NCBI GenBank assembly: GCA_934402375.1
Contig: CAKRUB010000013.1
Coordinates: forward strand, 3,254-67,253
Source: an uncultured Acetatifactor sp.
Lineage (GTDB): Bacteria; Bacillota; Clostridia; Lachnospirales; Lachnospiraceae
Reading direction: 5' to 3'
Length of the DNA: 64,000 nt
Shown here: positions 33,840-43,471 of the stretch, piece by piece
Numbering within the stretch: position 1 is the first letter of the stretch
How the letters are laid out: the number at the start of each line of letters is the position of its first letter
Position numbers and translations under genes: made by a program
The notes under the pieces: generated by a model
What the model was told of the DNA's origin: nothing
Seen by the model: the letters and a program-made list of their open reading frames with translations, nothing else
Databases searched by the model: none

Positions 33840-36800
33840 ATGCTGAGACTGTCGAAACGTAACAAAGGAACAAAGGGAGCCGTTTCAATTTTTCTGGTAC
33901 TGATTCTGGTACCGTGTATTGTTGTGACCTCGGTGTTTGTGGATCTGGGGAGAGTTCACATGTCAAAAGGGATGGCGGCTTCAGCCGGTGATCTGGCATT
34001 AAATACGCTGATGACAAATTTCGATGCGGATCTGAAAGAATGGTATGGCATGGCGGCTTCCTGTCAGAACATAGAGGAGTTTTACACCGTATCCGCGCAA
34101 TTTTTTTTAAGAACATTATCCTCGCAGGGATTGTCTGAGGATGAGATCAAGCTTTTGTCTGATTATTATGCCGCTGCAACTAGTGATGACACTATTTATG
34201 ACTTATTGCAGACCGACTGTCAGACGGCTCCAAGCGACATGATAAAAGCCGTGGATGATGCCAATCTGACGAATCCAACCATGATAAAGGATCAGGTAGT
34301 GGAGTTTATGAAGTATCGTGCTCCGATCGAAATGACTATTTCCATTATCGATAGGCTTCAAAAGGATACGTCGGTGACTGAAGCAATGGAGGCGGAGGAA
34401 AATGAGCCGCTTACAGAGAAAAAGACGGAGTTTTACGAGGCAGAAGGAGAACTGCTGGCAGCAGCTTTGAATTCCTATATAGCTATATATGATTTTTACA
34501 GTGCTGCGCGGTCACTAGGACTTGATAATAATAAGCTGCAGGAATATGCAAATAAACTCACGACATATAAAAATACATATGCAGAAATCCACAGGCTTAC
34601 AGTTTCTAATCTCCTGAATACAGAGGGTTTGCAGGCATACAACCGTGTGACAGCCGCGCTTGATAAGTATAATTCGTCCTATGATGAAAAAAACAGTGAT
34701 ATTTATTCATCGAAAAAAACAATACGAGGAGTGACGTACTATTACATAAATAATGCTAAAGCAAAGACTCTTTTGGACAATTTAAGCAGCAAAATAGACG
34801 CATTTAACACTGCAAAAAGTAATTACGAGACGGCTGCGGCAACGCTTATGGGAAATCAACCGGGAACCGGAGATGCCCAAGCCTATGCGATACAGTGGTG
34901 GATACAGATGAATCAGGCGGTGAATGCCGCGAATGGCTATACGTCAAGCGTGTCCAGTGCTGCGGATGAAATGCTCTGTGCATATTCAAAGGTGCTTGCT
35001 ATGAAGAAGTGTACTGTTGATCCAGGCGCAACGGCAGATTGGTCGACCCGATATGACGAACTGACGGCTAAGGTTGTACAGATTCAGGGAAAATATCTAA
35101 CAGCGAGCATTTCGGATAGTTCAGATGCATATCTTAATGCGGTAGGAAAACTGGAGGAGGTATCACAAGCTAATCTGAGCAAAATCAGTCCAAGCAGCCT
35201 TACTGTCACGGTAGACGGAACGTCAAAAAACATAGAGGAGGCAATCTCTTATATTAATACCGAGCTCGTGACAATTAAGACGAATCTGGAAAGCGTAATT
35301 TCTTATTTGGATATCGCTATTGACGGCAATGAGAGCGATCGGAGTGTTGATAAGTATGACAGAGTAAAAAGTCTGGATGCATTGTTGGGGCTGGTGGAAA
35401 ATTACAACAAAACCAAGAATGCATGGGAAAATACGGCGAATACGACGGGCACTCATATGGCTGAGGAAAATAGAACAGAAATTAATCAAATCGATGCAGA
35501 AACATATGGGGCGATAACAAGCGAGTCGGTAGGAAAATTAAAAACGCGTCTCATAAATATTCGATCCCAGTTACAGACGGTGCATTCGGCAATTAACACC
35601 ATGACATATGGGGGAACAGCTTTGACCGGCATCGGTAGCTTTGCGGCATTTAAGACGGCAGCTTTAACTAAGGTGAGCACTACGGCGATACCTCTTAAAA
35701 ACAGTGAATTGAATAATTATGCGACATCCACCTTCGGGGAACTTTTCCGACCGACAGAAGCGACCGTTGTAACGTTATTGCATATGGATGAGAATGATTA
35801 TAACCTCACAATCAACCCGGAAAGTGGGGAGGTTGCCACACCGGAACTTTTTGTCTACTTTCATAGAAAGTTTAGTACAGTATCAAAACAGGATGTAAAA
35901 AAGAAGCAGAAGGAACTGGATGATGGGAAAGATTCTGGAAAGAAAAAAGCAGACGAGGCGAAAGAAAAGGGAAGGTATCATGGGGGAGGCGAAGAAATTG
36001 TAAAGGATTTTTCGGCAGATGGTAACTTTAATCTGGGAGCCGACGCTCTTGCGGGAATACTGGATTTGATTAATGGTCTGATTAATCTGGATATTACGAA
36101 TATTCGAGATGACTTGTATGTGACGGCATACATCATGGATATGTTCAGCTATGCGACTTATGAAAATGAAGGATTGTATTCTTTGATTTCCGAAAAAAAA
36201 GAATTAACGCTGGGAAATTATCCGGAGAAATATCAGGATGAGGCGATTATGGGGAAAACGGGGAAAGAGAATAATACATGGTTAAGTGAAAGACCACAGG
36301 ATTTTTACAATAAATCTCTTACCATGCAGATGATTAACAAAAGCAATAATGCAGCTTATTGTGCAGAGGTTGAGTATATCCTGTATGGCGGCAGGGAGGG
36401 CTGCGGAAATGCAGAAAATGTAAAAGCGGTTTATAACAATATCTATGGTATTCGCTATGTATTAAATCTAGTATCCGCATTTGCAAATTTCTGGTCGGGG
36501 GATAATAACACGGCAAGAGTAATTGACACAATAGCTTTAGCAATTGCGGGTGCTACGCAAGGAATTATTCCAAAGGAATTGACAAAGGTTATTCTGATTC
36601 CGATTCTGACCATTTTCGAGACTGCAAATGATCTCGAACGTCTGGAAGCAGGATTTCCTGTTGAACTGTATAAGAAAACTGCAGCGCAGTGGTGGGTTAA
36701 GGTTCCTGATGGGGAAAGCGCAAATACTGTCGGAGAGTTTTTGAACGTGTTTTCCGGAACCAGTGGACAAACGAACCCAGATGAAGGAATTTTTTATAGC

Positions 36801-37085
36801 GATTATTTGACGCTGTTTGTTTATCTAGGACTTAAGGGATCCTCTGCAGAGGCTATGTATCAACGGATGGCGGAGGTCATACAAGCTAATATGCGTAAAT
36901 TAAGCGGCGAAAGCAGTTATTCCATGGAGAAGGCGAGGCTATATTTCCGCCTGAATTCAACGATCCGAGTAAGACCGTTAATGATTACTCTGCCATTTTT
37001 TAAATTTGATGAATACCAGAATAATATGGATACTAAAACAGACTGGTGTACTTATGAGCTTAGTACAATACGAGGATATTCTTGA
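33840..37085 (+). CDS. Large TadG-like pilus-associated protein (DUF5702-like)
   Basis: 1,081 residues. The N-terminus KGAVSIFLVLILVPCIVVTS resembles TadG/TadE leader helices but lacks the Glu at +5. It is followed by GRVHMSKGMAASAGDLALN, typical of DUF5702 proteins in Clostridia Tad loci. The extracellular part is long, helical and coiled-coil-like, with many Lys/Asn-rich helices (~130-700), and a hydrophobic stretch near 880-960. It probably forms a large surface or pilus-tip component. ATG 33840 is preferred to 33816 because of GGGGGA upstream. Low GC compared with the flanking parts of the cluster. Confidence 0.7.
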   Translation: MLRLSKRNKGTKGAVSIFLVLILVPCIVVTSVFVDLGRVHMSKGMAASAGDLALNTLMTNFDADLKEWYGMAASCQNIEEFYTVSAQFFLRTLSSQGLSEDEIKLLSDYYAAATSDDTIYDLLQTDCQTAPSDMIKAVDDANLTNPTMIKDQVVEFMKYRAPIEMTISIIDRLQKDTSVTEAMEAEENEPLTEKKTEFYEAEGELLAAALNSYIAIYDFYSAARSLGLDNNKLQEYANKLTTYKNTYAEIHRLTVSNLLNTEGLQAYNRVTAALDKYNSSYDEKNSDIYSSKKTIRGVTYYYINNAKAKTLLDNLSSKIDAFNTAKSNYETAAATLMGNQPGTGDAQAYAIQWWIQMNQAVNAANGYTSSVSSAADEMLCAYSKVLAMKKCTVDPGATADWSTRYDELTAKVVQIQGKYLTASISDSSDAYLNAVGKLEEVSQANLSKISPSSLTVTVDGTSKNIEEAISYINTELVTIKTNLESVISYLDIAIDGNESDRSVDKYDRVKSLDALLGLVENYNKTKNAWENTANTTGTHMAEENRTEINQIDAETYGAITSESVGKLKTRLINIRSQLQTVHSAINTMTYGGTALTGIGSFAAFKTAALTKVSTTAIPLKNSELNNYATSTFGELFRPTEATVVTLLHMDENDYNLTINPESGEVATPELFVYFHRKFSTVSKQDVKKKQKELDDGKDSGKKKADEAKEKGRYHGGGEEIVKDFSADGNFNLGADALAGILDLINGLINLDITNIRDDLYVTAYIMDMFSYATYENEGLYSLISEKKELTLGNYPEKYQDEAIMGKTGKENNTWLSERPQDFYNKSLTMQMINKSNNAAYCAEVEYILYGGREGCGNAENVKAVYNNIYGIRYVLNLVSAFANFWSGDNNTARVIDTIALAIAGATQGIIPKELTKVILIPILTIFETANDLERLEAGFPVELYKKTAAQWWVKVPDGESANTVGEFLNVFSGTSGQTNPDEGIFYSDYLTLFVYLGLKGSSAEAMYQRMAEVIQANMRKLSGESSYSMEKARLYFRLNSTIRVRPLMITLPFFKFDEYQNNMDTKTDWCTYELSTIRGYS

Positions 37086-37099
37086 TAGGAGAGATTGAA

Positions 37100-37789
37100 A
37101 TGAATAAGAGAGTGATAGTTACCTGTTTGATCATGGTGGTATGTAGCTTCGCTGCATGTGGAGCGGAAGGTCCGAAGGAGGAAAATCCGTCTGCGACGTA
37201 TGAGGCAGTTTCTGAGAAGGCGAAGGAAAATGGAAATTCCAAGCTGACAGCTGAGACGCTGATGGAATATGCGGCGAGTGAGGATTCCGATTTTTTCTTT
37301 GATCCTGATGATGAGGGTGGCTGTTCAGCAGAAAGATACTATGGCGAAGATAAAATCATTGTAGTCCCGGAAGAACATAATTCTCTTCCGGTCAAGCGGC
37401 TTGGAAAATATGTGTTTTCTAATATGGAAGAATTAGAAGGGCTGCTCATTCCGGATTCGGTTATCGAAATCAGAGAGGGAATATGTTCTCTTGACACGGG
37501 ACTCAAAATTGTTGTTTTCGGAGCAAATGTTAAGTCGGTAGGGGAAGCTGCCTTTCTGGGGTGTTCTTCTTTGGAAACGGTTGTTCTTAATGAGGGCTTG
37601 GAGGAAATAGGTAACCAGGTTTTTAGTATGTGCAAAAGCTTGAAAGAATTGGAGATCCCGGAGTCAGTTACGGAAATTAATCCGAGTGCTTTTGTTGGAA
37701 TTTCAACAGAACTTAAAATTATCGGCAAAAGTGGTTCCTATGCAGAACAATTTGCGACAGAAAATAACATAGAATTTGTGGCTAAATAA
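37100..37789 (+). CDS. BspA-type leucine-rich-repeat lipoprotein
   Basis: 229 residues. A lipoprotein signal peptide ends at SFAAC; after a Glu/Lys-rich linker, LRR_5 units follow from about residue 90 (IPDSVIEIREGIC, AAFLGCSSLETVVLNEGLEE, KSLKELEIPESVTEINPSAF). Such domains bind proteins or host glycoproteins. It sits inside the Tad cluster between the TadG-like and second TadE-like genes, suggesting a surface accessory of the pilus. RBS TAGGAGAG. Confidence 0.8.
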   Translation: MNKRVIVTCLIMVVCSFAACGAEGPKEENPSATYEAVSEKAKENGNSKLTAETLMEYAASEDSDFFFDPDDEGGCSAERYYGEDKIIVVPEEHNSLPVKRLGKYVFSNMEELEGLLIPDSVIEIREGICSLDTGLKIVVFGANVKSVGEAAFLGCSSLETVVLNEGLEEIGNQVFSMCKSLKELEIPESVTEINPSAFVGISTELKIIGKSGSYAEQFATENNIEFVAK

Positions 37790-37814
37790 TTTATGTACAG
37801 CAGAGGTGAAGAGA

Positions 37815-39080
37815 ATGGGAAAGGAAAGGCAGAGAGGAGCTATTGTAATAGAGGCAACACTGTCGTTGACAGCGTTTGTGTTTACGATATTTACACTTTT
37901 ATCTATTGTAAATATTTATTACATTCAGGCAAGAATGAGCATTGCACTCAATTCCGCAGCCAAGGAGATATCCCAGTATTCTTATCTCTATTACAAGATC
38001 GGCGTGGACAAGGCCGAAGCAGAACTGAATGAAGGGACAGAGGAGGCGAGGAAGACAGCAGAAAAAACGATCGATGGAGTGGGTACATTATTGGATTCAT
38101 TATCCGGTGCGGCAAACAGCATGGAAACAGGAGACTTTGATTCTCTTATACAAGAAATAGAAACAGGTTCAGATAGTGCTGAGGATTTATATCAGATGTA
38201 TGCGAGTCAACTGTCAGAAGATCCAAAGGGTTTTATTATAGGTATGGCAAAAATGGCAGGAAATGAAATGAAGGAGGAGGTCAAAGTCTATTTGGGTCAG
38301 ATACTTGCTAAGGCTTTTATGCAGAAAAACTTAAAGGCGTTCAAGGACGATGATCCGGACAACTTCCTAAAAAGGTATCGTGTGGTTGGAGGGATGGATG
38401 GACTAGACTTTGACTACAGTGCCCTGATGGCTTACGGCACATCGAACCAGATTCAGCTTGTTGTGACTTATGAAGTTCAGGTCATCCGACTTCTAAATTT
38501 TGATTTTAAATTTAAATTCCGACAGGTTGCAAAGACAACGGCATGGGGCAATGGTATTTCGCTAATAAAAGGAGAACAATCTGCACCGGCCAAGGCATCT
38601 GTGTGGGACAACCCGTCAGATGTGCAGCGTGGAAAGATAATTGTTGCAGAGGAGAAAAAGAATTATTCTTACACGGCATCCGGGAAGGGGTTTGATGCCT
38701 ATAATAATTCCGGCGGCGCAAATGAGTTTGTTACGATTGTTTCGTGTAATACGGATCGTGAATCAAATAAAACGGTAGATGGTATCAAAAGATCTATGAA
38801 TAATAGTTATAACAAAATGTATAACGGCGTGACACGCCTTGGCGAAGAAATTGTGGTTCAAAACAAAAGTAATGAGGATGTCACTTTGAACTCATCGGTA
38901 GATACGAGAACTTATAGGGTTGTGCTGGTTGTACCTGATAATGCAGACATGGAACTCGTCTTGCGGGCAAAGCAGGCTTTTGAAGCAGAGCATGGAGGCA
39001 ATGTGGTTGTTGAAATAAAGACCGGATATGGCAGTCCGACACCTTCGGAGAAAGAGGGGCAGGAAGATGCAGAGAGTTAG
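37815..39080 (+). CDS. TadE-like minor pseudopilin 2
   Basis: 421 residues. The start RG|AIVIEATLSLTAFVFTIF has the cleavage Gly, Glu at +5 and hydrophobic helix of TadE-like pseudopilins. A coiled-coil-like stretch of about 100 residues follows, then a beta-rich soluble domain. It is twice the length of the first TadE-like protein. Start 37815 is set by AGAGGTGAAGAG. It overlaps the prepilin-peptidase gene by 14 bases. Confidence 0.75.
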   Translation: MGKERQRGAIVIEATLSLTAFVFTIFTLLSIVNIYYIQARMSIALNSAAKEISQYSYLYYKIGVDKAEAELNEGTEEARKTAEKTIDGVGTLLDSLSGAANSMETGDFDSLIQEIETGSDSAEDLYQMYASQLSEDPKGFIIGMAKMAGNEMKEEVKVYLGQILAKAFMQKNLKAFKDDDPDNFLKRYRVVGGMDGLDFDYSALMAYGTSNQIQLVVTYEVQVIRLLNFDFKFKFRQVAKTTAWGNGISLIKGEQSAPAKASVWDNPSDVQRGKIIVAEEKKNYSYTASGKGFDAYNNSGGANEFVTIVSCNTDRESNKTVDGIKRSMNNSYNKMYNGVTRLGEEIVVQNKSNEDVTLNSSVDTRTYRVVLVVPDNADMELVLRAKQAFEAEHGGNVVVEIKTGYGSPTPSEKEGQEDAES

Positions 39081-39753
39081 CATGATGAACATAGTGATAC
39101 TGACAGTTACATTTTTAATGTGCATAATCAGTTTTTATATTTTTTTCAGCGATCTGAAAAAACATCCCTTATCCGGTGGGGAAAAGATTGAAGAAAGTCA
39201 GATTTCACGCAGTGCATGGATATATGGGGGGCTTATGTGCTGTCTTACAATGGGGGCGGCTGTATTATTCTGCACGCTTTATAAGGATAATGATTTATTT
39301 TTGACGTTGAAGAGAATGGGATTGTTAGCGGTTATGTGGCCGGTGGCTTACATTGATTATAAAAGTATGCGTATACCGAATTTATTTCCGTTGGCAGGAG
39401 TTATCTATAGAGTTGTACTTTTTCCGTTTGAACTTTTTTGGGACGGAAAAGTTGCGGGATTACAACTTCTTTCTGAGGTTATTGCTGCAGTTGCGCTGCT
39501 TGTGGCTGCATTGCTCTGTTCTTTATGTATGAAAAATGCCATAGGATTTGGCGATATAAAGCTTCTTGGTGTTATGGGATTATTGCTTGGACTTGAAGGA
39601 ATTTGGGGAGCAGTTTTTTTATCACTTGTGGTTTCATTTGTGATTGCGGCATACCTTTTGCTGTCGAAAAGAAAAACAGGTAAGGACGCGATTCCTTTTG
39701 GACCAGCATTGGTGATTGGAACGTTTCTGTCTGTATGTTTATCGGGAATGTGA
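39067..39753 (+). CDS. tadV: Type IV prepilin peptidase (A24, TadV/CpaA-like)
   Basis: 228 residues with about six membrane helices. The two catalytic Asp motifs of the A24 family are present: WPVAYIDYKSMRIPN and NAIGFGDIKLLG. It should cleave the leaders of the Flp pilin and the two TadE-like proteins. Start 39067 with GGCAGGAAG upstream; longer in-frame starts would be basic and off-pattern. Translation is probably coupled to the preceding gene through the 14-bp overlap. Confidence 0.88.
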   Translation: MQRVSMMNIVILTVTFLMCIISFYIFFSDLKKHPLSGGEKIEESQISRSAWIYGGLMCCLTMGAAVLFCTLYKDNDLFLTLKRMGLLAVMWPVAYIDYKSMRIPNLFPLAGVIYRVVLFPFELFWDGKVAGLQLLSEVIAAVALLVAALLCSLCMKNAIGFGDIKLLGVMGLLLGLEGIWGAVFLSLVVSFVIAAYLLLSKRKTGKDAIPFGPALVIGTFLSVCLSGM

Positions 39754-39762
39754 GGTTTGAGA

Positions 39763-41061
39763 ATGAAGAATTATAAGTTTTTGGTTCCGGTGGGAATCGT
39801 ACTTATTTATGCGGCATCTGTATATTTTATGTATAGCTCAAGAGCGGCTGAGAGTAATCAATACAATCAGTATATTGCACTTGCGCGGGATTTTCGCAGA
39901 CAAGATATTCAGGTCGACGCTGAAAAAAATTATGAAAAAGCAATCAGCCTAAACCCCTCTTTGGAATTGTACTTGGAAATCGGCGAATTTTACCATGAAA
40001 CAAACCAAGTGAAAAAAGCCATTAACTGGGGCAACCAGATATTGACAACTTTTCCGAAACAAAAGGAGGGGTATGAATTTCTGATAGGAATCTATGCTGA
40101 ACGCGGAGATTATGTAGCCTGCTATAAGTTGGCAGATACATTACAAAAACGTGATGTAATCTCCGAACGAGTTTCGGAAGTCATTGATAGTATTAAATAT
40201 GAATTTTATTTTAATGAAGAGTTTGCTGATGTCGGCATTTTCAGTGCTGGTCTTTGTCCGGTGAAAACAGAGGGCAAATGGGGCTATGTAGATAATACAG
40301 GACATAAGGTAATTGCGAATAAATTTCTGGAAGTCGGCTATCATTCGGGCAATCTTGCACCGGTTATAGATTCGGAGGGAGAGATTTATTACATTGATGA
40401 AACCGGAAATAAGAAAAAAGTAATATTGAATATCGAAGGAATACAGCAATTGGGGCTTATTGAAAACGGCGTTTTCTCCTTATATGACGGAAAAACATGG
40501 GGATTTTATGATGAGGGAGAGCAACTGCTGTTTGGGGGATATGATGAAGTTTCATCTATGGGAAACGGCGTAGCAGCAGTAATGCAGGATGGTAAATGGA
40601 CACTTGTTGACAGAGGAGGGAACCCGCTGACAGAGCAGCGCTATGACGGAGTGGTTATGGATGAAAAGCGTGTAGTTTACAGAAATGAAAGGATTTTTGT
40701 TTTTGAAGGCTATGACTGCTATATGATCGATTTGGAAGGCAATAATATCGGTAGCGCTTATCAGGATGCCAAGGTGTTTAATGATGGGTCATATGCTGCT
40801 GTTGAGTTGAATAATCGTTGGGGATTTGTGGACAAGGAAGGTGAAATTAAAATAGAACCTTGCTACGAAGATGCGAGAAGCTTTTCAAATGGGTTAGCAG
40901 CCGTGAAGTATGCCGGTAAGTGGGGATTTATTGACATAGATGGAAACATGGTTATTGATTCCCAGTTTGATGATGCAAAGGATTTTACAGGTGCAGGAAG
41001 TGTTTTTGTGAAAAAGGGAGACGCATGGAATCTTCTGCGTCTATATAAAGACAATCACTGA
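39763..41061 (+). CDS. WG-repeat protein with TPR-like N-terminal region
   Basis: 432 residues. An N-terminal membrane anchor (FLVPVGIVLIYAASVYFMYS) is followed by a TPR-like helical part (~30-150) and then a beta-propeller-like region of WG repeats: GKWGYVDNTGHKVI, NRWGFVDKEGEIKIEP, GKWGFIDIDGNMVIDS. The repeats are extracytoplasmic by topology. WG-repeat proteins are common in Clostridia with mostly unknown roles. ATG 39763 follows TGAGG. Last low-GC gene of the cluster. Confidence 0.75.
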   Translation: MKNYKFLVPVGIVLIYAASVYFMYSSRAAESNQYNQYIALARDFRRQDIQVDAEKNYEKAISLNPSLELYLEIGEFYHETNQVKKAINWGNQILTTFPKQKEGYEFLIGIYAERGDYVACYKLADTLQKRDVISERVSEVIDSIKYEFYFNEEFADVGIFSAGLCPVKTEGKWGYVDNTGHKVIANKFLEVGYHSGNLAPVIDSEGEIYYIDETGNKKKVILNIEGIQQLGLIENGVFSLYDGKTWGFYDEGEQLLFGGYDEVSSMGNGVAAVMQDGKWTLVDRGGNPLTEQRYDGVVMDEKRVVYRNERIFVFEGYDCYMIDLEGNNIGSAYQDAKVFNDGSYAAVELNNRWGFVDKEGEIKIEPCYEDARSFSNGLAAVKYAGKWGFIDIDGNMVIDSQFDDAKDFTGAGSVFVKKGDAWNLLRLYKDNH

Positions 41062-41073
41062 GGAGGAAGAGAA

Positions 41074-42657
41074 ATGGATTTTACATATGAGAGTCAGGGC
41101 ACAAACACCTACCTTGTGTATACGATCCGCGATGACGATGTTGTGGATTCCATGAGTCTTGGAATGCTGACAAACAATAAGATACCGGGACTGGCGCAGG
41201 CGCTTTTCATGCAGATGGATTCCGAGAAGTACATCAAATATAACGTGACGTCAAAAATATCAGTCAGACAGTTCTTGGACGGAACGGTGAGCAGAAAGCG
41301 CCTGCTGGGGATTTTCAGTGGCATCACGGAGGGACTGCTGGCGGCTGAGGACTATATGATAGACGAGAATTCCGTTTTGCTCGATCTCGATTATATCTTT
41401 GCCGACGTGTCTACCTGCGAGGCGGTTCTGATTTGCTGGCCGATTTGCGATACAGAGCTGCAGCAAAATGACCTGAAGGCTTTTTTTAAGAACATTATGG
41501 TAAATACACAGTTTGATGCCACTGAAAATTCGGACTATATTGCGAAAATTTTTAACTTCCTGAACAGTGCGTCCGTGTTTTCCCTTGTAGAATTCAAAAA
41601 ACTCCTTGACGAACTGAAGAATGAGCGTGCAGGGGCATATATTTCGGCAGAACCGCAGCAGGAGGTAAGACAGCCGGAGCAGAGGCAGCCGGAGGTGAGA
41701 CAAGCGGCACAGGGACAGCCGGAGGCGAGAGAGGCACAGCCGAGACAACCGCAGCAGAGCGCGGCGGTCCCCACAAAGCAGGAGCCGGTGAAGCAGAGCA
41801 GTGCCAGACAGACGCCCCCTGCTCCGGGGCAAATGGCGATTCCGCCTGCCGCCAAGCCTGCGCCTGCCGCAGTACAGCAGGGACAGCAAGGGCAGAAGAC
41901 GGAGGAAAAGCCGGAGAAACAGATGAGTATGTTCAATCTGCTGATGCATTACAGCGCTGAGAACAAGAAGCTGTACCAGCAGCAGAAGGCGGAAAAGAAG
42001 GCGCAGCACGAAAAGCCTGCGGCAAAGGAATCGCACAAGAAAAACGCGGCGGGAAATGTCGGGTTTGCCGTGCCGGGAGCAGCGGCGGGTAACGCCGGCT
42101 TTGCCGTTCCCGGACAGGCTCCGGTTCAGCCGAGTGTCGTCCAGCCGGCGGCAGCTCCGGTTCGACCGACAAATGTCCAGCCAACGCCGACAGTTGTTCA
42201 GCAGCAATCGGCGACAGGACAGGCTCCGACTCCGGCAATGCCGCCCCAACAGCCTGAAATGCAGGGACAGAGAATGAATTTCGGCGAGACGACAATTCTC
42301 GGCGGAGGCGGATACGGTGAGACGACGGTGCTCAGTGCCGGAATGCTGCAGCCCCAGAAGACAATGCCCTATCTGTTGCGCCTTAAAAACAACGAGAAGA
42401 TAACGCTGGACAAGCCCGTTTTCCGTATCGGTAAGGAGAAGAGCTATGTCGATTACTTTATTGGTGACAACACGGCGGTGAGCAGGAGTCATGCCAACAT
42501 CATAACCCGGGACGACGGGTATTCTATCATGGATACGAATTCAACGAACCACACTTATGTGAATGGCAGCATGATCCAGAGCAACGTAGAAATTGAACTT
42601 TCCGACGGAGCCAAGATACGGCTCGGGAATGAAGATTTTGAATTTCATCTTCATTGA
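41074..42657 (+). CDS. FHA-domain protein with two ETTxL motifs (DUF6382 N-terminus)
   Basis: 527 residues. About 1-185 is a conserved DUF6382-type domain, followed by a long Pro/Gln/Ala-rich linker. A C-terminal FHA domain occupies ~440-527: FRIGKEKSYVDYFIGDN, SRSHANIITRDDGYSIMDTN, NHTYVNG contain the phosphothreonine-binding Arg, Ser and Asn/His residues. Just before it lie two GETTIL/GETTVL motifs (Glu405 and Glu416), like the ETT phosphosites of GarA/OdhI. No membrane segment. It is followed closely by phosphatase and kinase genes, so it is likely a phosphorylated adaptor of the kinase pathway. Confidence 0.85.
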   Translation: MDFTYESQGTNTYLVYTIRDDDVVDSMSLGMLTNNKIPGLAQALFMQMDSEKYIKYNVTSKISVRQFLDGTVSRKRLLGIFSGITEGLLAAEDYMIDENSVLLDLDYIFADVSTCEAVLICWPICDTELQQNDLKAFFKNIMVNTQFDATENSDYIAKIFNFLNSASVFSLVEFKKLLDELKNERAGAYISAEPQQEVRQPEQRQPEVRQAAQGQPEAREAQPRQPQQSAAVPTKQEPVKQSSARQTPPAPGQMAIPPAAKPAPAAVQQGQQGQKTEEKPEKQMSMFNLLMHYSAENKKLYQQQKAEKKAQHEKPAAKESHKKNAAGNVGFAVPGAAAGNAGFAVPGQAPVQPSVVQPAAAPVRPTNVQPTPTVVQQQSATGQAPTPAMPPQQPEMQGQRMNFGETTILGGGGYGETTVLSAGMLQPQKTMPYLLRLKNNEKITLDKPVFRIGKEKSYVDYFIGDNTAVSRSHANIITRDDGYSIMDTNSTNHTYVNGSMIQSNVEIELSDGAKIRLGNEDFEFHLH

Positions 42658-42680
42658 CATCGGGGGGACAGGGAGGAAAC

Positions 42681-43454
42681 ATGAATTTTATAATTTCCGC
42701 GACAACAGATATCGGCACAACAAAAAACACAAATCAGGACAGTTACGGTGCGCGGGTGTTTACAACGAACCTCGGGAAGATCGCGTTTGCTGTATTGTGT
42801 GACGGCATGGGCGGCCTTTCCAAGGGGGAGGTTGCGAGCACTTCGCTGGTGAATGCCTTCCTGAGATGGACGGAGGAGAGACTGCCTGTTCTCTGCCAGA
42901 CAGGTATCACGGACTCGGCAATCAGGTCTGACTGGGTCGGGATTGCGACGGAGTACAACGAGAAGATCAAGGCATATGGCAAGCGATGCGGTCTGACCTC
43001 CGGCGTGGGAACGACTGTGACGGTGCTGTTGCTGACTCCAGAGAGATATTACATTCTCAATGTGGGCGATACCAGAGCTTATGAGATCTGTGAGCGGGTG
43101 ACGGTTCTGACAAAGGATCAGACGGTCGTTGCCAGAGAGGTGGAGCAGGGAATACTGACGGAGGAACAGGCGAAGACCGATTCGCGCAGAAGCGTTCTGC
43201 TGCAATGTATCGGCGCTTCCGATGATGTGTACCCGGAGATGTTTTTCGGAGACACAAAGCTAAATGCGGTTTATATGTTGTGCAGCGACGGATTTCGGCA
43301 TGAGATTACGGAGGGTGAGATTTACGGCTATCTGAATCCGGGTGTCATGACGGATGAGAACGGAATGAAGCACAATATGGACACTCTCATTGAGATCAAT
43401 AAACAGCGCAAAGAGAGAGATAACATATCTGTTGTTTCGATCAGGACGTTTTGA
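42681..43454 (+). CDS. PP2C-type protein phosphatase
   Basis: 257 residues with the PP2C motifs in order: NTNQDSYGARV, AVLCDGMGGLSKGE, GVGTTVTVLLL, ILNVGDTRAYE, VYMLCSDGFRHEI, and RDNISVVSIRTF. The Asp residues that bind the Mn/Mg pair are present. Soluble, cytoplasmic. It should reverse phosphorylation by the adjacent Ser/Thr kinase. ATG 42681 follows GGGAGG; the gene lies 23 bp after the FHA gene and 17 bp before the kinase gene. Confidence 0.93.
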   Translation: MNFIISATTDIGTTKNTNQDSYGARVFTTNLGKIAFAVLCDGMGGLSKGEVASTSLVNAFLRWTEERLPVLCQTGITDSAIRSDWVGIATEYNEKIKAYGKRCGLTSGVGTTVTVLLLTPERYYILNVGDTRAYEICERVTVLTKDQTVVAREVEQGILTEEQAKTDSRRSVLLQCIGASDDVYPEMFFGDTKLNAVYMLCSDGFRHEITEGEIYGYLNPGVMTDENGMKHNMDTLIEINKQRKERDNISVVSIRTF

Positions 43455-43471
43455 GGATTGGGGGAAGAGAT

